Below are positions 17,715 to 26,578 of a DNA stretch of 64,000 nt, one piece after another; position 1 is the stretch's first letter, and each line of letters opens with the position of its first letter. Below the pieces are notes generated by a model. That model saw nothing but the letters and a program-made list of their open reading frames with translations. It had not been told where the DNA came from and searched no databases. The translations under genes and the position numbers were made by a program. The stretch is from Sva-07 sp964651825 (GTDB taxonomy: Bacteria; Actinomycetota; Acidimicrobiia; Acidimicrobiales; Ilumatobacteraceae). The DNA is taken from the NCBI GenBank assembly GCA_964651825.1, contig CAZYWK010000010.1, positions 1 through 64,000 on the forward strand. The letters run 5' to 3'.

Positions 17715-17743
17715 AACGTTCGGTGCCTGACCCCAGGCGTTTC
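17713..17743. repeat. Family B repeat, copy 3
   Basis: Arms GAAACG (17713-17718) and CGTTTC (17738-17743) flank GGTGCCTGACCCC, the family B core in opposite orientation. It begins within the stop codon of the deacylase gene. Confidence 0.7.
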
Positions 17744-17783
17744 GGATGTTCCGCTCTGGCGATGAGCGCGCCCACGTTGGGGG

Positions 17784-20510
17784 ATGAGACGGACACGGAT
17801 TCTTGCCGCCACGCTCGTGATCGCCGGCGCCGGCCTGGCGGGGATCGAGGCCACCAGCCCGACCGAGCGGACCGAGGCACTCCCGCCGCCCGCGGGCGCG
17901 TACAGCTACGGGGCCGCCGGCACGGCGCGCAACGGAACGGGAGGATCGATCGCGCCGTCACCGACCTCGGCGTCGTGGCCGGGCACCGGGGCGGGCCAGA
18001 ACGGCGGACCGTTCGCCTTCGTCGGCGCCCACTACGGATCGCTGTGGGGCGTGCCGGCGGGGCCGAACAACGCTCGCGGCGTCGGCTACTGCGTGATGGA
18101 GGACGTCGGCGGCGAGGGCGCCGTCACCCAGCGCCCCGACCCGCCAGCGTGGGACGCCACCGAGATGGCGAGCGCAGCGGCGTTGATGGCCACCTTCGGC
18201 GGTGACGCCGTCGTGCCCTACGGCATCGACGAGACCGGCAGCTACGACACGGCGACCGGTGAGTGGCAACACCCGATGCTCCTCGGCGGCGGCGACTACA
18301 CGCGTCGCCGCCAGATCGCCGTGAACTTCGGCGTGCGGATGTTCCTGGAGGACCAGAGCCCGACCGGTGTCGCCGCGGGCCGCAAGCTCGCCCGCGACAC
18401 CGCCGTCGTCAACGGCACCGGCGGGAACTTCAGCGCGCTGAGCAACGGGTACCGGGTCGCGCAGCACCTCGCCGGGGTGGCCGACGTGCAGCACGCGATC
18501 GGCGGTGTTCGCCTCGAGGTCGTGTGGGGCACGCCGGGCGGCGTGGCCCCCACCGCGCCCGGCAAGTATCCGATCGAGGTCCACGCGCTCGACGCCACCG
18601 GCCGCCACGTGGGGCTCGTTCCCGTGCTCCAACTGTCGGGGGTCGGCATCGGCGCCAACCGATCGGTCGGAGCGATCGCCCGCGTCGACAACAGCCGCGA
18701 CACCCCGGGGGATGCCGCCCGCTGGAATGCGGCCACCGCGATGGGCTGGCCGGTGTGGCAGATGAACGCCCAGCTCACCACCGATCCGCGGTTCGAGGTG
18801 CGCACCAACCCCGCCGCCGCCGACGTCGCCGGGCGAGACGGCATCGCCCGGTTCACCGTCGAGATCACCGCTCCGGCGTGGGAGCTCGCGTTCCACACCC
18901 AGGCGCCGACGGCCGACACCACTCTGCACGCCGGCACCGGTGTGCAGGGCCAGGTGACGTGGGCCGGCCCGCCGCAGTCGGCCTCGGTGCGGGCCGCCTA
19001 CTCGCCACCGCCCACCGGACACTTCCGGATCCGCAAGGTGCTCGACGACCCGGTCGTGCAGGGCGACCGCGACATGTCGGGCTTCTCGTTCGAGGTCGTG
19101 TCCGACACGACCGGCGCTTCATTCGGCACGCTCTCGACCGATACGTCCGGGCGCACGCCGCGGATCCAGGCCGTGGCCGGACGGTACCGCTTGAGCGAGG
19201 TCGCCCGCCCGCCGTGGGCGACCGGCACGCTGTCGCCCGGACCGATCATCGTCACCTTCGATCCCGTGACGGCCGGCGGCACAGTGGTCGAGTTCACCTA
19301 CACGAATCGCGTTCCTGCCGCCACGATCGACACCGTGGCGACCGACGCAGCCGACGGCGATCACGTCGTCGACCTCGACGGTACCGCCACGTCGAGGCAC
19401 GCGATCGTCGACCGGGTCTCCTATTGCGGGCTCGTACCGGGTACGCCCTACGAGCTGCGCGGCGCGATCGTGACCCGGCTCGACGCCCACGACGGAGCCG
19501 GTTCGGCCCACTCCGAACCCCTCGTCGCGGCCACCACCGCGTTCACGCCCACCGCACCGTGCGGCACCGCCGACGTGCACTTCGAGGTGGACGGAGCGTC
19601 GATGCTGCGCGGCACGGTGGGCGCCGTGTTCGAGACGCTCGTGCTGGCCGCCAACGCGCAGGTCGTCGCCACCCACGCCGACCCGCTCGACGCCGACCAG
19701 ACGATCTGGTTCCCGCTCGTCACCACCCGCCTCCACGCGACCGACGACAGCCCGACCGACGACGACAACAACGACGACAACAACAACGACGACGACACGG
19801 TCGACGACGACACGGTCGCCACCACCGCCACTTCGATCACCGTCGCCGACGAGGTGACCTACGCCGGGCTGGAACCGACGCGTCCGTACCGGGCCGTGCT
19901 CACGTTGCACGAACGGACCGCCGACGCCGGATGCGCTGCCGAGCCCGTGGCCGACCCGGTGGTCGTCGAGTTCACGCCAACCGCACCGTCGGGCACGGTG
20001 ACCGTCGGCGCAGCGACCTTGACGACGCCAGGCACGTTCGTCGCGTTCGAACGGATCGAGCGGATCGAACCACCCGGCCCCGACGGAGCCAACGCCGCCC
20101 GGACCACGCTCGTCGCGACCCACACCGACTGCGACGAGGCGCTGCAGACCGTCACGATCGCTCCACCACCACCGCCACCTCCACCACCGCCACCAGTGCC
20201 GACCACGACGGCGTTGCCGCAAGCCTCCACCACGACCATCGCGCCGACGACCACCACCACGCCGGCGAGCACGACCACGGTGCCGGTGGAGACGACACCA
20301 CCAACCAGTCCGCCAACCACACCACCCGTCACCCCGCCGCCAACGCCGCAGCTCCCACGCACCGGCGGGAGCTCGCACGGGATGACCCGGCTGGCGTCGC
20401 TGCTCGTCCTGACGGGTGCCGGCCTGTTCGCCGCGTCCGGCGGTCCACCCTCCGAGGTCGTTCATCGGGGACGGGGCCGGACGAACGGGGGTCGCGGCAG
20501 GAGTCGGTGA
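17784..20510 (+). CDS. VaFE-repeat surface protein, LPRTG anchor
   Basis: Large predicted cell-wall protein, 908 aa. A signal peptide spans about 1-30 (ILAATLVIAGAGLAG). The N-terminal part (to about 410) resembles thioester-type adhesin heads but is not assigned with certainty. A SpaA-like prealbumin domain follows (FRIRKVLDDP to VEFTYTNRVP, about 413-510). One full VaFE repeat (about 512-650) and a second, interrupted by an Asp/Asn-rich run (DDDNNDDNNNDDD, about 657-675), come next, then a Pro-rich stalk. The C-terminus has LPRTGG, a hydrophobic helix and a basic tail. That tail (HRGRGRTNGGRGRSR) is encoded by a family C repeat, suggesting the original end was replaced. No sortase is in the window. 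Confidence 0.8.
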   Translation: MRRTRILAATLVIAGAGLAGIEATSPTERTEALPPPAGAYSYGAAGTARNGTGGSIAPSPTSASWPGTGAGQNGGPFAFVGAHYGSLWGVPAGPNNARGVGYCVMEDVGGEGAVTQRPDPPAWDATEMASAAALMATFGGDAVVPYGIDETGSYDTATGEWQHPMLLGGGDYTRRRQIAVNFGVRMFLEDQSPTGVAAGRKLARDTAVVNGTGGNFSALSNGYRVAQHLAGVADVQHAIGGVRLEVVWGTPGGVAPTAPGKYPIEVHALDATGRHVGLVPVLQLSGVGIGANRSVGAIARVDNSRDTPGDAARWNAATAMGWPVWQMNAQLTTDPRFEVRTNPAAADVAGRDGIARFTVEITAPAWELAFHTQAPTADTTLHAGTGVQGQVTWAGPPQSASVRAAYSPPPTGHFRIRKVLDDPVVQGDRDMSGFSFEVVSDTTGASFGTLSTDTSGRTPRIQAVAGRYRLSEVARPPWATGTLSPGPIIVTFDPVTAGGTVVEFTYTNRVPAATIDTVATDAADGDHVVDLDGTATSRHAIVDRVSYCGLVPGTPYELRGAIVTRLDAHDGAGSAHSEPLVAATTAFTPTAPCGTADVHFEVDGASMLRGTVGAVFETLVLAANAQVVATHADPLDADQTIWFPLVTTRLHATDDSPTDDDNNDDNNNDDDTVDDDTVATTATSITVADEVTYAGLEPTRPYRAVLTLHERTADAGCAAEPVADPVVVEFTPTAPSGTVTVGAATLTTPGTFVAFERIERIEPPGPDGANAARTTLVATHTDCDEALQTVTIAPPPPPPPPPPPVPTTTALPQASTTTIAPTTTTTPASTTTVPVETTPPTSPPTTPPVTPPPTPQLPRTGGSSHGMTRLASLLVLTGAGLFAASGGPPSEVVHRGRGRTNGGRGRSR
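20459..20487. repeat. Family C repeat, copy 3, at end of surface-protein gene
   Basis: Arms CGTTC (20459-20463) and GAACG (20483-20487) flank the 15-mer GGGGACGGGGCCGGA (20467-20481). It is in frame and encodes the positively charged tail of the LPRTG protein. Confidence 0.7.
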
Positions 20511-20634
20511 CGGCTGCGTCAAGAGAGTGTCAAGGGGGTACCAGCCCTTCGAACCCGAGTCGATACTTGACCACGGTGCAGACGAAGGCGAACGGGACGA
20601 CAGGGCGGGACACGACCGCCGGCTGGACCTCGCC

Positions 20635-23115
20635 GTGAGCGCTACCTCGACGCTGGACGCAGGCGTCGACGGCGGCCGCACCACGTTCGAGCCGCCCGTT
20701 CCGTCGCTGACCGGCACCGGTTCAGCGATGCTCACGCCGACCACGGTGCGCTGGGCCGTGGTCGCCGTCGCCGTCGTCGCCGGCCTGTTCGCCGGCCTCG
20801 GGAACCTCGTGGTCGACGATCCGGCCGCCGGCCCGATCGGCTGGCTGTTCGCCGGGTCGCCCGAACCGACCGGAGCGCCGCTCGTCGACTTCATGCTCGT
20901 CGGGCTCGCGGTCGGCTTCGTCACGTGGCTCGGGGCAGCCGCGCTGCGCTGGGACGTCGCGGTCGTCAGCATCGTCGCCGGGATCACCAGCTGGTCGATC
21001 CCCGGCGCAGTCATCGGGGTCGTCAACGCGATCGTCGGCTATGCGATCCCGGATCGCCGCGGCGCGAAGAGTGTGATCACCGCGGGGATGGTCGGCATCG
21101 CCCTGAACGTGGCGTGCAGGGGAAACCTCGGCACGCCCGGCAATCCGGGCTTCTTCGGGCTGTCGAGCCTCATCGGGATCGGGCTCGGAGTCGTCGTCGC
21201 CGTCCTCGGCCTGCGCCGCCGGACGCGGGGAACGAGACGATTCGTGATGATCGCCACACTCGTCGTGGCGCCGCTGACGCTGATCGGTGCGATCGGTGTC
21301 GTGTACGGCGCGTGGGCCGCGCGCGACGACCTGCGCGACGCGAGCGCGCAGGCCGAACAAGCCCTCGAACAGCTCGGCCATGGCGACGTCGACGAGGCCC
21401 AGGCGACGTTCCGCGCGGCCGCCGCGGCGTTCGAGCGCGCCGACGAACGCCTGTCGAACCCCGCCGCCCAGATCGCCCGGTTCGTACCGATCGTCGCCCA
21501 GCACCGTCGCGCCGCGACCGGCCTGAGCGCCGAGGCCGCAGCCGCGTCGTCCGCGATCGCCGAGCAGCTCGAGCGGGTCGATCTCGACGGGCTGACGATC
21601 GTCGACGGCCGCATCGACCTCGACAAGGTCCGCGCGGTGCAGGCCCCGCTGCTGGCGATCCAGACGCGCATCGTCGAGCTCGACGAGTCGATCGGCGACG
21701 CGCGCAGCCCGTGGCTCGTCGCGCCCGTCACCGAACGCATCGACGACCTCGCCGTCGACGTCGCCGACCAGCGCCAGCGCAGCAACGACGCGCTGTCGGT
21801 CGCCGTCGCCGCCCCCGCGCTGCTCGGCGGGGATGGCCCACGGGTCTACTTCCTCGCGTTCACGACACCGGCCGAGGCGCGTGGCCTCGGCGGGTTCATG
21901 GGGAACTGGGCCGAGATCACCGTCGACGACGGCGCCATCGCACTCACCCGGTTCGGACGGGCCGAAGACCTCGACGACGCCGCCGCGCCCGGCACCCGCT
22001 TCCTCACCGGCCCGAGCGACTGGCTCACCCGCTACGGCCCGTTCCAACTGACCAACGGTGAGGGGGGCTCCACGGGTGCGGAGCCGTTCAAGAACGTCAC
22101 GATGTCACCGAGCATGGAGTCCACCAGCCAGGCGATCGCCGAGCTGTACCCGCAGAGCGGCGGCCAGGCGCTCGACGGGGTGTTCGCCATGGACGTGTAC
22201 ACGCTTGCCCGCTTCCTCCGGTTCACCGGCCCGATCACCCTCCCCGCCGGGAGCGGACCGGCCGGCGGCGGGGCGGTGACGGCCGACAACGCGGCCAAGT
22301 TCCTCCTCAACGACCAGTACGACCTGACCGAGCTCGACACCCGCGTCGACGTGCTGAGCGACTTCTCCCACGCCGTCGTCGACGCGCTGCTCACCGGCTC
22401 ACTCCCGCCGCCCACCGACCTGATCGACGTGCTCGGCCCGATGGTCGACCAGGGCCGGTTCTCGGCCTACGCCGTGCGCGGCACCGAGCAGGACCTGCTG
22501 CGGCGGCTCGGGCTCAGCGGCACGCTGCCGCTGGTCGACACGGGATCCGGCACGAGCGCGAACGCGGGCGACGCGATCGCCATCGCGTTCAACAACGCAG
22601 TGGGCAACAAGATCGACTACTACCTGGCGTCGTCGGCGAAGTACACGGTGTCGGCCGAGGCTTCCTCCAACACCGCCACCGCGACACTCGAGATCACGAT
22701 GACCAACGGCGCGCCGACCGATGGCGAGCCGAGCTACGTGATCGGCAACCCGATCGATCTGCCGGTGGGCGAGAACCGCACGTACGTGTCGGTGTTCACC
22801 CGGCTGCCGGTGCAGGAACTCCAGATCGGCGGCAAGCGGATCGACGCGGAACCGGGCTTCGAGGCGGGCTACTTCACGACGTCCGCGTTCGTCCAGCTCG
22901 CCGCCGGCGAGAGCGTCACGCTGACGTTCACGATGGGCGGGCCGATCGATCTCACCGGTGGCTACACGCTCGACGCGCGGACGCCGCCGACCGTCGCGCC
23001 CACGCCCATCGACGTCGAGGTGACCTATCACCGAGACGGTGCCGATGGTGACGACGTCGAGCACGCGGTCGCCGCCCGACGCGACCCCGGCACCCTCCAC
23101 GTCGCGGTCTCCTGA
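20635..23115 (+). CDS. DUF4012 membrane protein
   Basis: Predicted membrane protein of about 826 aa. Several hydrophobic segments lie between about 35 and 225, followed by an Ala-rich helical coiled region (about 225-400) and a large extracytoplasmic domain with EARGLGGFMGNWAEITV, typical of DUF4012 proteins. DUF4012 proteins often neighbour surface-polysaccharide or surface-protein genes, but the biochemical role is unknown. The GTG at 20635 is the best start; the open frame extends upstream to 20416, overlapping the previous gene, and that part has no protein-like character. Follows the VaFE protein by 124 nt. Confidence 0.75.
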   Translation: MSATSTLDAGVDGGRTTFEPPVPSLTGTGSAMLTPTTVRWAVVAVAVVAGLFAGLGNLVVDDPAAGPIGWLFAGSPEPTGAPLVDFMLVGLAVGFVTWLGAAALRWDVAVVSIVAGITSWSIPGAVIGVVNAIVGYAIPDRRGAKSVITAGMVGIALNVACRGNLGTPGNPGFFGLSSLIGIGLGVVVAVLGLRRRTRGTRRFVMIATLVVAPLTLIGAIGVVYGAWAARDDLRDASAQAEQALEQLGHGDVDEAQATFRAAAAAFERADERLSNPAAQIARFVPIVAQHRRAATGLSAEAAAASSAIAEQLERVDLDGLTIVDGRIDLDKVRAVQAPLLAIQTRIVELDESIGDARSPWLVAPVTERIDDLAVDVADQRQRSNDALSVAVAAPALLGGDGPRVYFLAFTTPAEARGLGGFMGNWAEITVDDGAIALTRFGRAEDLDDAAAPGTRFLTGPSDWLTRYGPFQLTNGEGGSTGAEPFKNVTMSPSMESTSQAIAELYPQSGGQALDGVFAMDVYTLARFLRFTGPITLPAGSGPAGGGAVTADNAAKFLLNDQYDLTELDTRVDVLSDFSHAVVDALLTGSLPPPTDLIDVLGPMVDQGRFSAYAVRGTEQDLLRRLGLSGTLPLVDTGSGTSANAGDAIAIAFNNAVGNKIDYYLASSAKYTVSAEASSNTATATLEITMTNGAPTDGEPSYVIGNPIDLPVGENRTYVSVFTRLPVQELQIGGKRIDAEPGFEAGYFTTSAFVQLAAGESVTLTFTMGGPIDLTGGYTLDARTPPTVAPTPIDVEVTYHRDGADGDDVEHAVAARRDPGTLHVAVS

Positions 23116-23372
23116 ACCGGCTGGTCGTGTCGCCACGAGTGACCACACTGCGTGGTATTTCGGGAACCGACCTCGCGTCGTCCTGAGCCAACCGCGCTCT
23201 GCGGTTGCCGGATTCGGGAGCATATGATTCCTTGAATCCCTTGTCCTGCAACGAAAAGCTTACGTCAAGCCGACTTGCAATGGTCAGGGAGCGTCGATAT
23301 GGTCATCTCACCGAAAGTGGTGAACGCCCATTCCGAGCACCACAACGCGGATCAGTGAAGGCGGATCAAACG
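23116..23372. other. Intergenic leader before LPRTG gene
   Basis: A 257-nt gap, visibly less GC-rich than the genes. A hairpin CAACCGC/GCGGTTG (23189-23207, loop GCTCT) with no T-run could terminate the DUF4012 transcript. A GAAGG (23357-23361) is the likely ribosome-binding site of the next gene. No ORF is supported. Confidence 0.5.
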
Positions 23373-24815
23373 ATGGCGGCAGCACCCACTCGACTCAGCG
23401 GCACCCGTGCGGGACGTTTCGGACGCGTCTGGCTGGCCGGCCTGGCCCTCGCGGCCGGCGCGGCGTTCGTGCTCCCGAACGCGACGAACGCGGCCGACAA
23501 CGAATCGGCGGCGCCGACGACCGACAACCCGGCCGACGACTACATCCCGACGACGACGATCGGCGACCGCTCGGTCCAGATCAACGCCCTCGCACCGGAG
23601 TGCATCGCGGACGTCCCGTACATCCGGTACGCGATCACCCCGACCGGCTTCAGCTCGAGCGGGCCTGCCACGCTGAGCTTCTACGACAGGAACGGCACCT
23701 TCGTCGAGTCGCGCATCGTGTCGAGCCTCTCGGGCACGACGATCTTCCCCGGCGCCTCGGCCAACCCGCCCCGCTGGCCGGGTTGGAAGCGAGCCGAGAA
23801 CGGCAACTGGATCCCCGACGACAGCGACGCCATCTTGCGCGAGGGCCTCACCGTGCGGGTGTCGCTCGGCGCCGAACCGTCGGTCACGCTCGAAGCGACA
23901 GGGAACGTCAGCTTTCCCCCGTCGTCGGCGCGTTGCTACGGCCCCCCTGGGAACCGGTCGCTCGACGTCTCGGCCTTCACCCCGATCTGCATCGCCGAGG
24001 CACCGTTCATCGACTACGCCATCGTCCCCGTCGGCTTCAGTTCGACCGGCCCCGCCACGTTGACCTTCTACGACAAGAACGGCAACTTCGTCGAGCAGCG
24101 CACCGTGTCCTCGTTGTCGGGTCGGACCATCTACCCCGGCGCTTCGGTCGATGCCAACGGCAACACCACCGACTGGCCGGGTTGGAAGCAGGCCGAGAAC
24201 GGCAACTGGATCCCCGACGACAGCGACGCCATCCTGCGCGACGGCCTCAAGATCACCGTCTCGATCGACGCCGGCGCCGATCAACCGCAGGGTCTCGTGT
24301 TCGTCGAGCAGACGATCCTCGATGCGACGGCGACCGTGAGCTACCCGCCGGCGACGTCTCCGTGCGCCAACCCGCCGGAAGGGACACCGCCCACGACCAC
24401 GATCTGCGTCGGCACGTCGACCTCGACCGGCGGTGGCTCGCCGACCACGACCGACCCGTGCCAGCCGCCGCCGCCCTGCGTGCCCGGCACCAGCACCGGT
24501 GGATCTTCGTCGTCGTCGACCGGGGGTGGCGAGAACTGCGAACCCCCGTGCGTGCCCGGCACCAGCACCGGTGGATCTTCGTCGTCGTCGACCGGCGGTG
24601 GCGAGACCTGCGAGCCACCGCCGTGCGTGCCGGCCACGACCGTCGCGGGATCGTCGGCCACGCCGACCACCGTCGACCCCGCATGCAGCCTGCCCCGCAC
24701 CGGTAGCGACGGTGTGCGGACGCTGATGACCATCGGCGGAGTCGCACTCGCTGCCGGCGCTCTGATCACCCTGCTCGCCCGTCGTCGCAAGCCTGGGGCC
24801 GCCACCCCGGTCTGA
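23373..24815 (+). CDS. Two-repeat surface protein with LPRTG anchor
   Basis: Exported wall protein of 480 aa, family not recognised. Signal peptide about 8-42 (FGRVWLAGLALAAGAAFVLP). Two homologous domains of about 105 aa follow (about 68-185 and 205-320); both contain FSS-GPATL-FYD-NG-FVE, SSLSG-TI-PGAS, WPGWK-AENGNWIPDDSDAIL and paired Cys. A linker with a 24-residue tandem repeat (CVPGTSTGGSSSSSTGGGE) leads to CSLPRTGSDG, a hydrophobic helix and RRRK, a sortase signal. Start ATG 23373 has a GAAGG upstream. The duplicated domain is unnamed to me and looks like a binding or stalk module. Confidence 0.8.
   Translation: MAAAPTRLSGTRAGRFGRVWLAGLALAAGAAFVLPNATNAADNESAAPTTDNPADDYIPTTTIGDRSVQINALAPECIADVPYIRYAITPTGFSSSGPATLSFYDRNGTFVESRIVSSLSGTTIFPGASANPPRWPGWKRAENGNWIPDDSDAILREGLTVRVSLGAEPSVTLEATGNVSFPPSSARCYGPPGNRSLDVSAFTPICIAEAPFIDYAIVPVGFSSTGPATLTFYDKNGNFVEQRTVSSLSGRTIYPGASVDANGNTTDWPGWKQAENGNWIPDDSDAILRDGLKITVSIDAGADQPQGLVFVEQTILDATATVSYPPATSPCANPPEGTPPTTTICVGTSTSTGGGSPTTTDPCQPPPPCVPGTSTGGSSSSSTGGGENCEPPCVPGTSTGGSSSSSTGGGETCEPPPCVPATTVAGSSATPTTVDPACSLPRTGSDGVRTLMTIGGVALAAGALITLLARRRKPGAATPV
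24477..24620. repeat. 72-bp tandem repeat x2 in LPRTG protein
   Basis: Two nearly identical 72-bp units (24477-24548 and 24549-24620) encode the 24-residue Cys-containing Ser/Gly/Thr linker. Length variation between strains is likely. Confidence 0.85.
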
Positions 24816-24860
24816 CGCCGACGGACACACCCGACGCTCCTGCTGAGCGTCTCACGAACT

Positions 24861-24904
24861 CGATGCCCCCACTTCCGCCGAGTGGGGGCATCGTGCTTTT
24901 TCCC
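24861..24904 (+). terminator. Intrinsic terminator after LPRTG gene
   Basis: A perfect 13-bp stem, CGATGCCCCCACT (24861-24873) and AGTGGGGGCATCG (24881-24893), with a 7-nt loop is followed by TGCTTTTTCCC. This is the clearest Rho-independent terminator in the window and separates the LPRTG gene from the TasA/SipW cluster. Confidence 0.9.
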
Positions 24905-24931
24905 AGTCGGCCCGCAGCACAGGTTCAGCCC

Positions 24932-24986
24932 ACGTTTGCGTCGGGATCTGGGTACGCCTGCCCGTGCTGAATCCCGACGCAAACGT
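24932..24986. repeat. Family A palindromic repeat, copy 1
   Basis: Perfect 16-bp arms ACGTTTGCGTCGGGAT (24932-24947) and its complement (24971-24986) enclose a 23-nt centre containing GGTACGCCTG. Three more copies occur at 37608, 38960 and 53000. Confidence 0.9.
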
Positions 24987-25040
24987 CGCTGCTGGGCATG
25001 ACGGAACGATGACGACGTCTGGAATTCCTCAAGGTGTCGA

Positions 25041-25108
25041 GGGTCACGCCGATGGATTGTCCGCAAGCTGCGACGACAGCGGGTACGCAAGCGGCGTTGG
25101 GCCGCTGT
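25041..25108 (+). promoter_or_regulatory. Structured leader, c-di-GMP-I (GEMM)-like riboswitch candidate
   Basis: Upstream of the TasA-like gene the sequence reads CACGCC, then CCGCAAG, a GCTG/CAGC stem, GGGTACGCAAGC, and a GCGGC/GCCGC hairpin (25091-25105). The order GCAA, stem, GGGnACGCAA, stem resembles the c-di-GMP-I riboswitch core, but both A-runs are one base short and the P2 loop is not GNRA. Control of a matrix-protein operon by c-di-GMP would make biological sense. The match is by eye only. Confidence 0.25.
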
Positions 25109-25132
25109 GTTCGAGAAAGGATCGTCACCGAC

Positions 25133-25684
25133 ATGGCAACCAAGACCCCCACCCCCTCGCGTAACGACAAGTCCGGCCGGCGCCGGAAGGTCACCAAGTT
25201 CGCCCTCGCCGGAGTCGCCGTCCTCGGCGTCGGCGCCGCCCTCACCAGCGCCGCCTGGACCGACAACGTCTGGTTCGCGGCCGATGCGTCGTCCGGCGCC
25301 GTCGACCTCCGAGGTAGCGCCGATGGCGGTGGAACCTGGGCCGAAGGCAACACGTCCGGTGGTGCTGTGGTGATCGGAGTCACCGAGTTCGCTGACATGG
25401 CGCCCCTCGAGGAGCGGTCCGTGACGCTGCTCGTCCGGAACTTCGGCCAGGGCATCTTCACCCTGAACGAGGAGCCGGTCGCGTCGACCTCGACGAATAA
25501 CATCTTCACCGACGCAGACATCGACGTCTCGGGGCTGAGCTTCACGACAGATCTGCACGCCGATGGACTCCTTGATCCGGGCGACGTCGCTTCGTACACC
25601 ATGACGGTGACGGCACCCGACTGGTCGGATGCTCAACAGAACCAGGACGCCGTGTTGTACGTCCAGGTCGGTGCAAGCACCTGA
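25133..25684 (+). CDS. TasA/CalY-like protein with SipW-type signal peptide
   Basis: A 183-aa secreted protein. After a basic start (SGRRRKVTKF) comes a hydrophobic signal segment (FALAGVAVLGVGAALTSAAW) ending in the SAAWTDN motif of SipW-dependent signal peptides, then a beta-rich domain (VTLLVRNFGQG, DPGDVASYTMTVTAPDW) as in TasA/camelysin fibre proteins. Such proteins form extracellular matrix fibres after cleavage by a dedicated signal peptidase; that peptidase gene follows at 25765. ATG 25133 has GAAAGG at 25115-25120. The first gene of a likely four-gene operon. Confidence 0.75.
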   Translation: MATKTPTPSRNDKSGRRRKVTKFALAGVAVLGVGAALTSAAWTDNVWFAADASSGAVDLRGSADGGGTWAEGNTSGGAVVIGVTEFADMAPLEERSVTLLVRNFGQGIFTLNEEPVASTSTNNIFTDADIDVSGLSFTTDLHADGLLDPGDVASYTMTVTAPDWSDAQQNQDAVLYVQVGAST

Positions 25685-25764
25685 TCCATTGACCTTGTGA
25701 GTCCCGGGTGGTCGTTGCAGTGGTGCGGCGGCCACCCGGGATCTCTGGGTTTTCGGGAACTCTC

Positions 25765-26556
25765 ATGAAAGTCATCCGCATCCTCGGCAACGTCGTGCTC
25801 TGGCTGGCCGCGCTGTTGGGCGTGGCGGCGGGGTCGTTGTTCATCGCCAACAAGCTGGAGATCGTCAACCCGTTGATCGTGATCTCCGGGTCGATGGAGC
25901 CGGGCATCCACACCGGCGACATGGTCATCGACAAGCAGGTGCCCACGGCCGGCCTCGAGGTCGGCGACGTCGTGTCGCTGCCGAGCGACCTCACCCACAA
26001 ACTCGTCACCCACCGCATCACCCAGATCGAACGCTCCACCGACGGCCCCGCCGGCACCAGCTGGAAGATCTACATGAAGGGCGACGCCAACGAGTTCGAA
26101 GACATCGCCCCGTACTACGTCGGCGACCACGTGTGGAGCCCGGCCGTACGGCTCCCGCAGATGGGCGTCGTCGTCTCCAAGATGATGAACCCCGGATTCT
26201 CCCTGCCGATCGTGCTCGCCCTCGGCGCGCTGCTCGGCATCTCGCTGCTCTCCGAGGAACCGTCGAAGAACGAAACCGAAGAGAGCGACGACACCGAGCG
26301 CGACGAAGCGCTGGATCGCCCCGAGCCCGACCCGATCCGCGCCGCGGCGCTCGACGATCTCGATGTCGCCCTCGCCGCCCTCGGCATCACGATCGACGAC
26401 AAACCCGCCGACGATCCGCCCGACCAACCCGCCGACGATCGCCGCAAGCACCCTGCCGGCCCCGCCGACCCGAACCCCGCCGACCCCGATCCCGACTCGA
26501 CCACCGACCCCGACTCGACCACCGGGCTCGAACGCGAGCTGGTGCTGACCGGATAG
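25765..26556 (+). CDS. sipW: SipW-type signal peptidase I
   Basis: Membrane signal peptidase (S26B, 263 aa) predicted to process the two flanking TasA-like proteins. An N-terminal membrane helix (about 5-28) precedes SGSMEPG with nucleophile Ser43; the usual bacterial Lys is replaced by His83 in THRIT, as in archaeal/ER-type and SipW enzymes. A second helix (about 148-172) is followed by a long acidic, Pro/Asp-rich tail of about 90 residues ending in short repeats (PDSTTDPDSTT), unusual for the family. ATG 25765 is chosen because the upstream open frame has no family similarity. Confidence 0.88.
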   Translation: MKVIRILGNVVLWLAALLGVAAGSLFIANKLEIVNPLIVISGSMEPGIHTGDMVIDKQVPTAGLEVGDVVSLPSDLTHKLVTHRITQIERSTDGPAGTSWKIYMKGDANEFEDIAPYYVGDHVWSPAVRLPQMGVVVSKMMNPGFSLPIVLALGALLGISLLSEEPSKNETEESDDTERDEALDRPEPDPIRAAALDDLDVALAALGITIDDKPADDPPDQPADDRRKHPAGPADPNPADPDPDSTTDPDSTTGLERELVLTG

Positions 26557-26578
26557 GCGCGGCACCGACCACCACACG

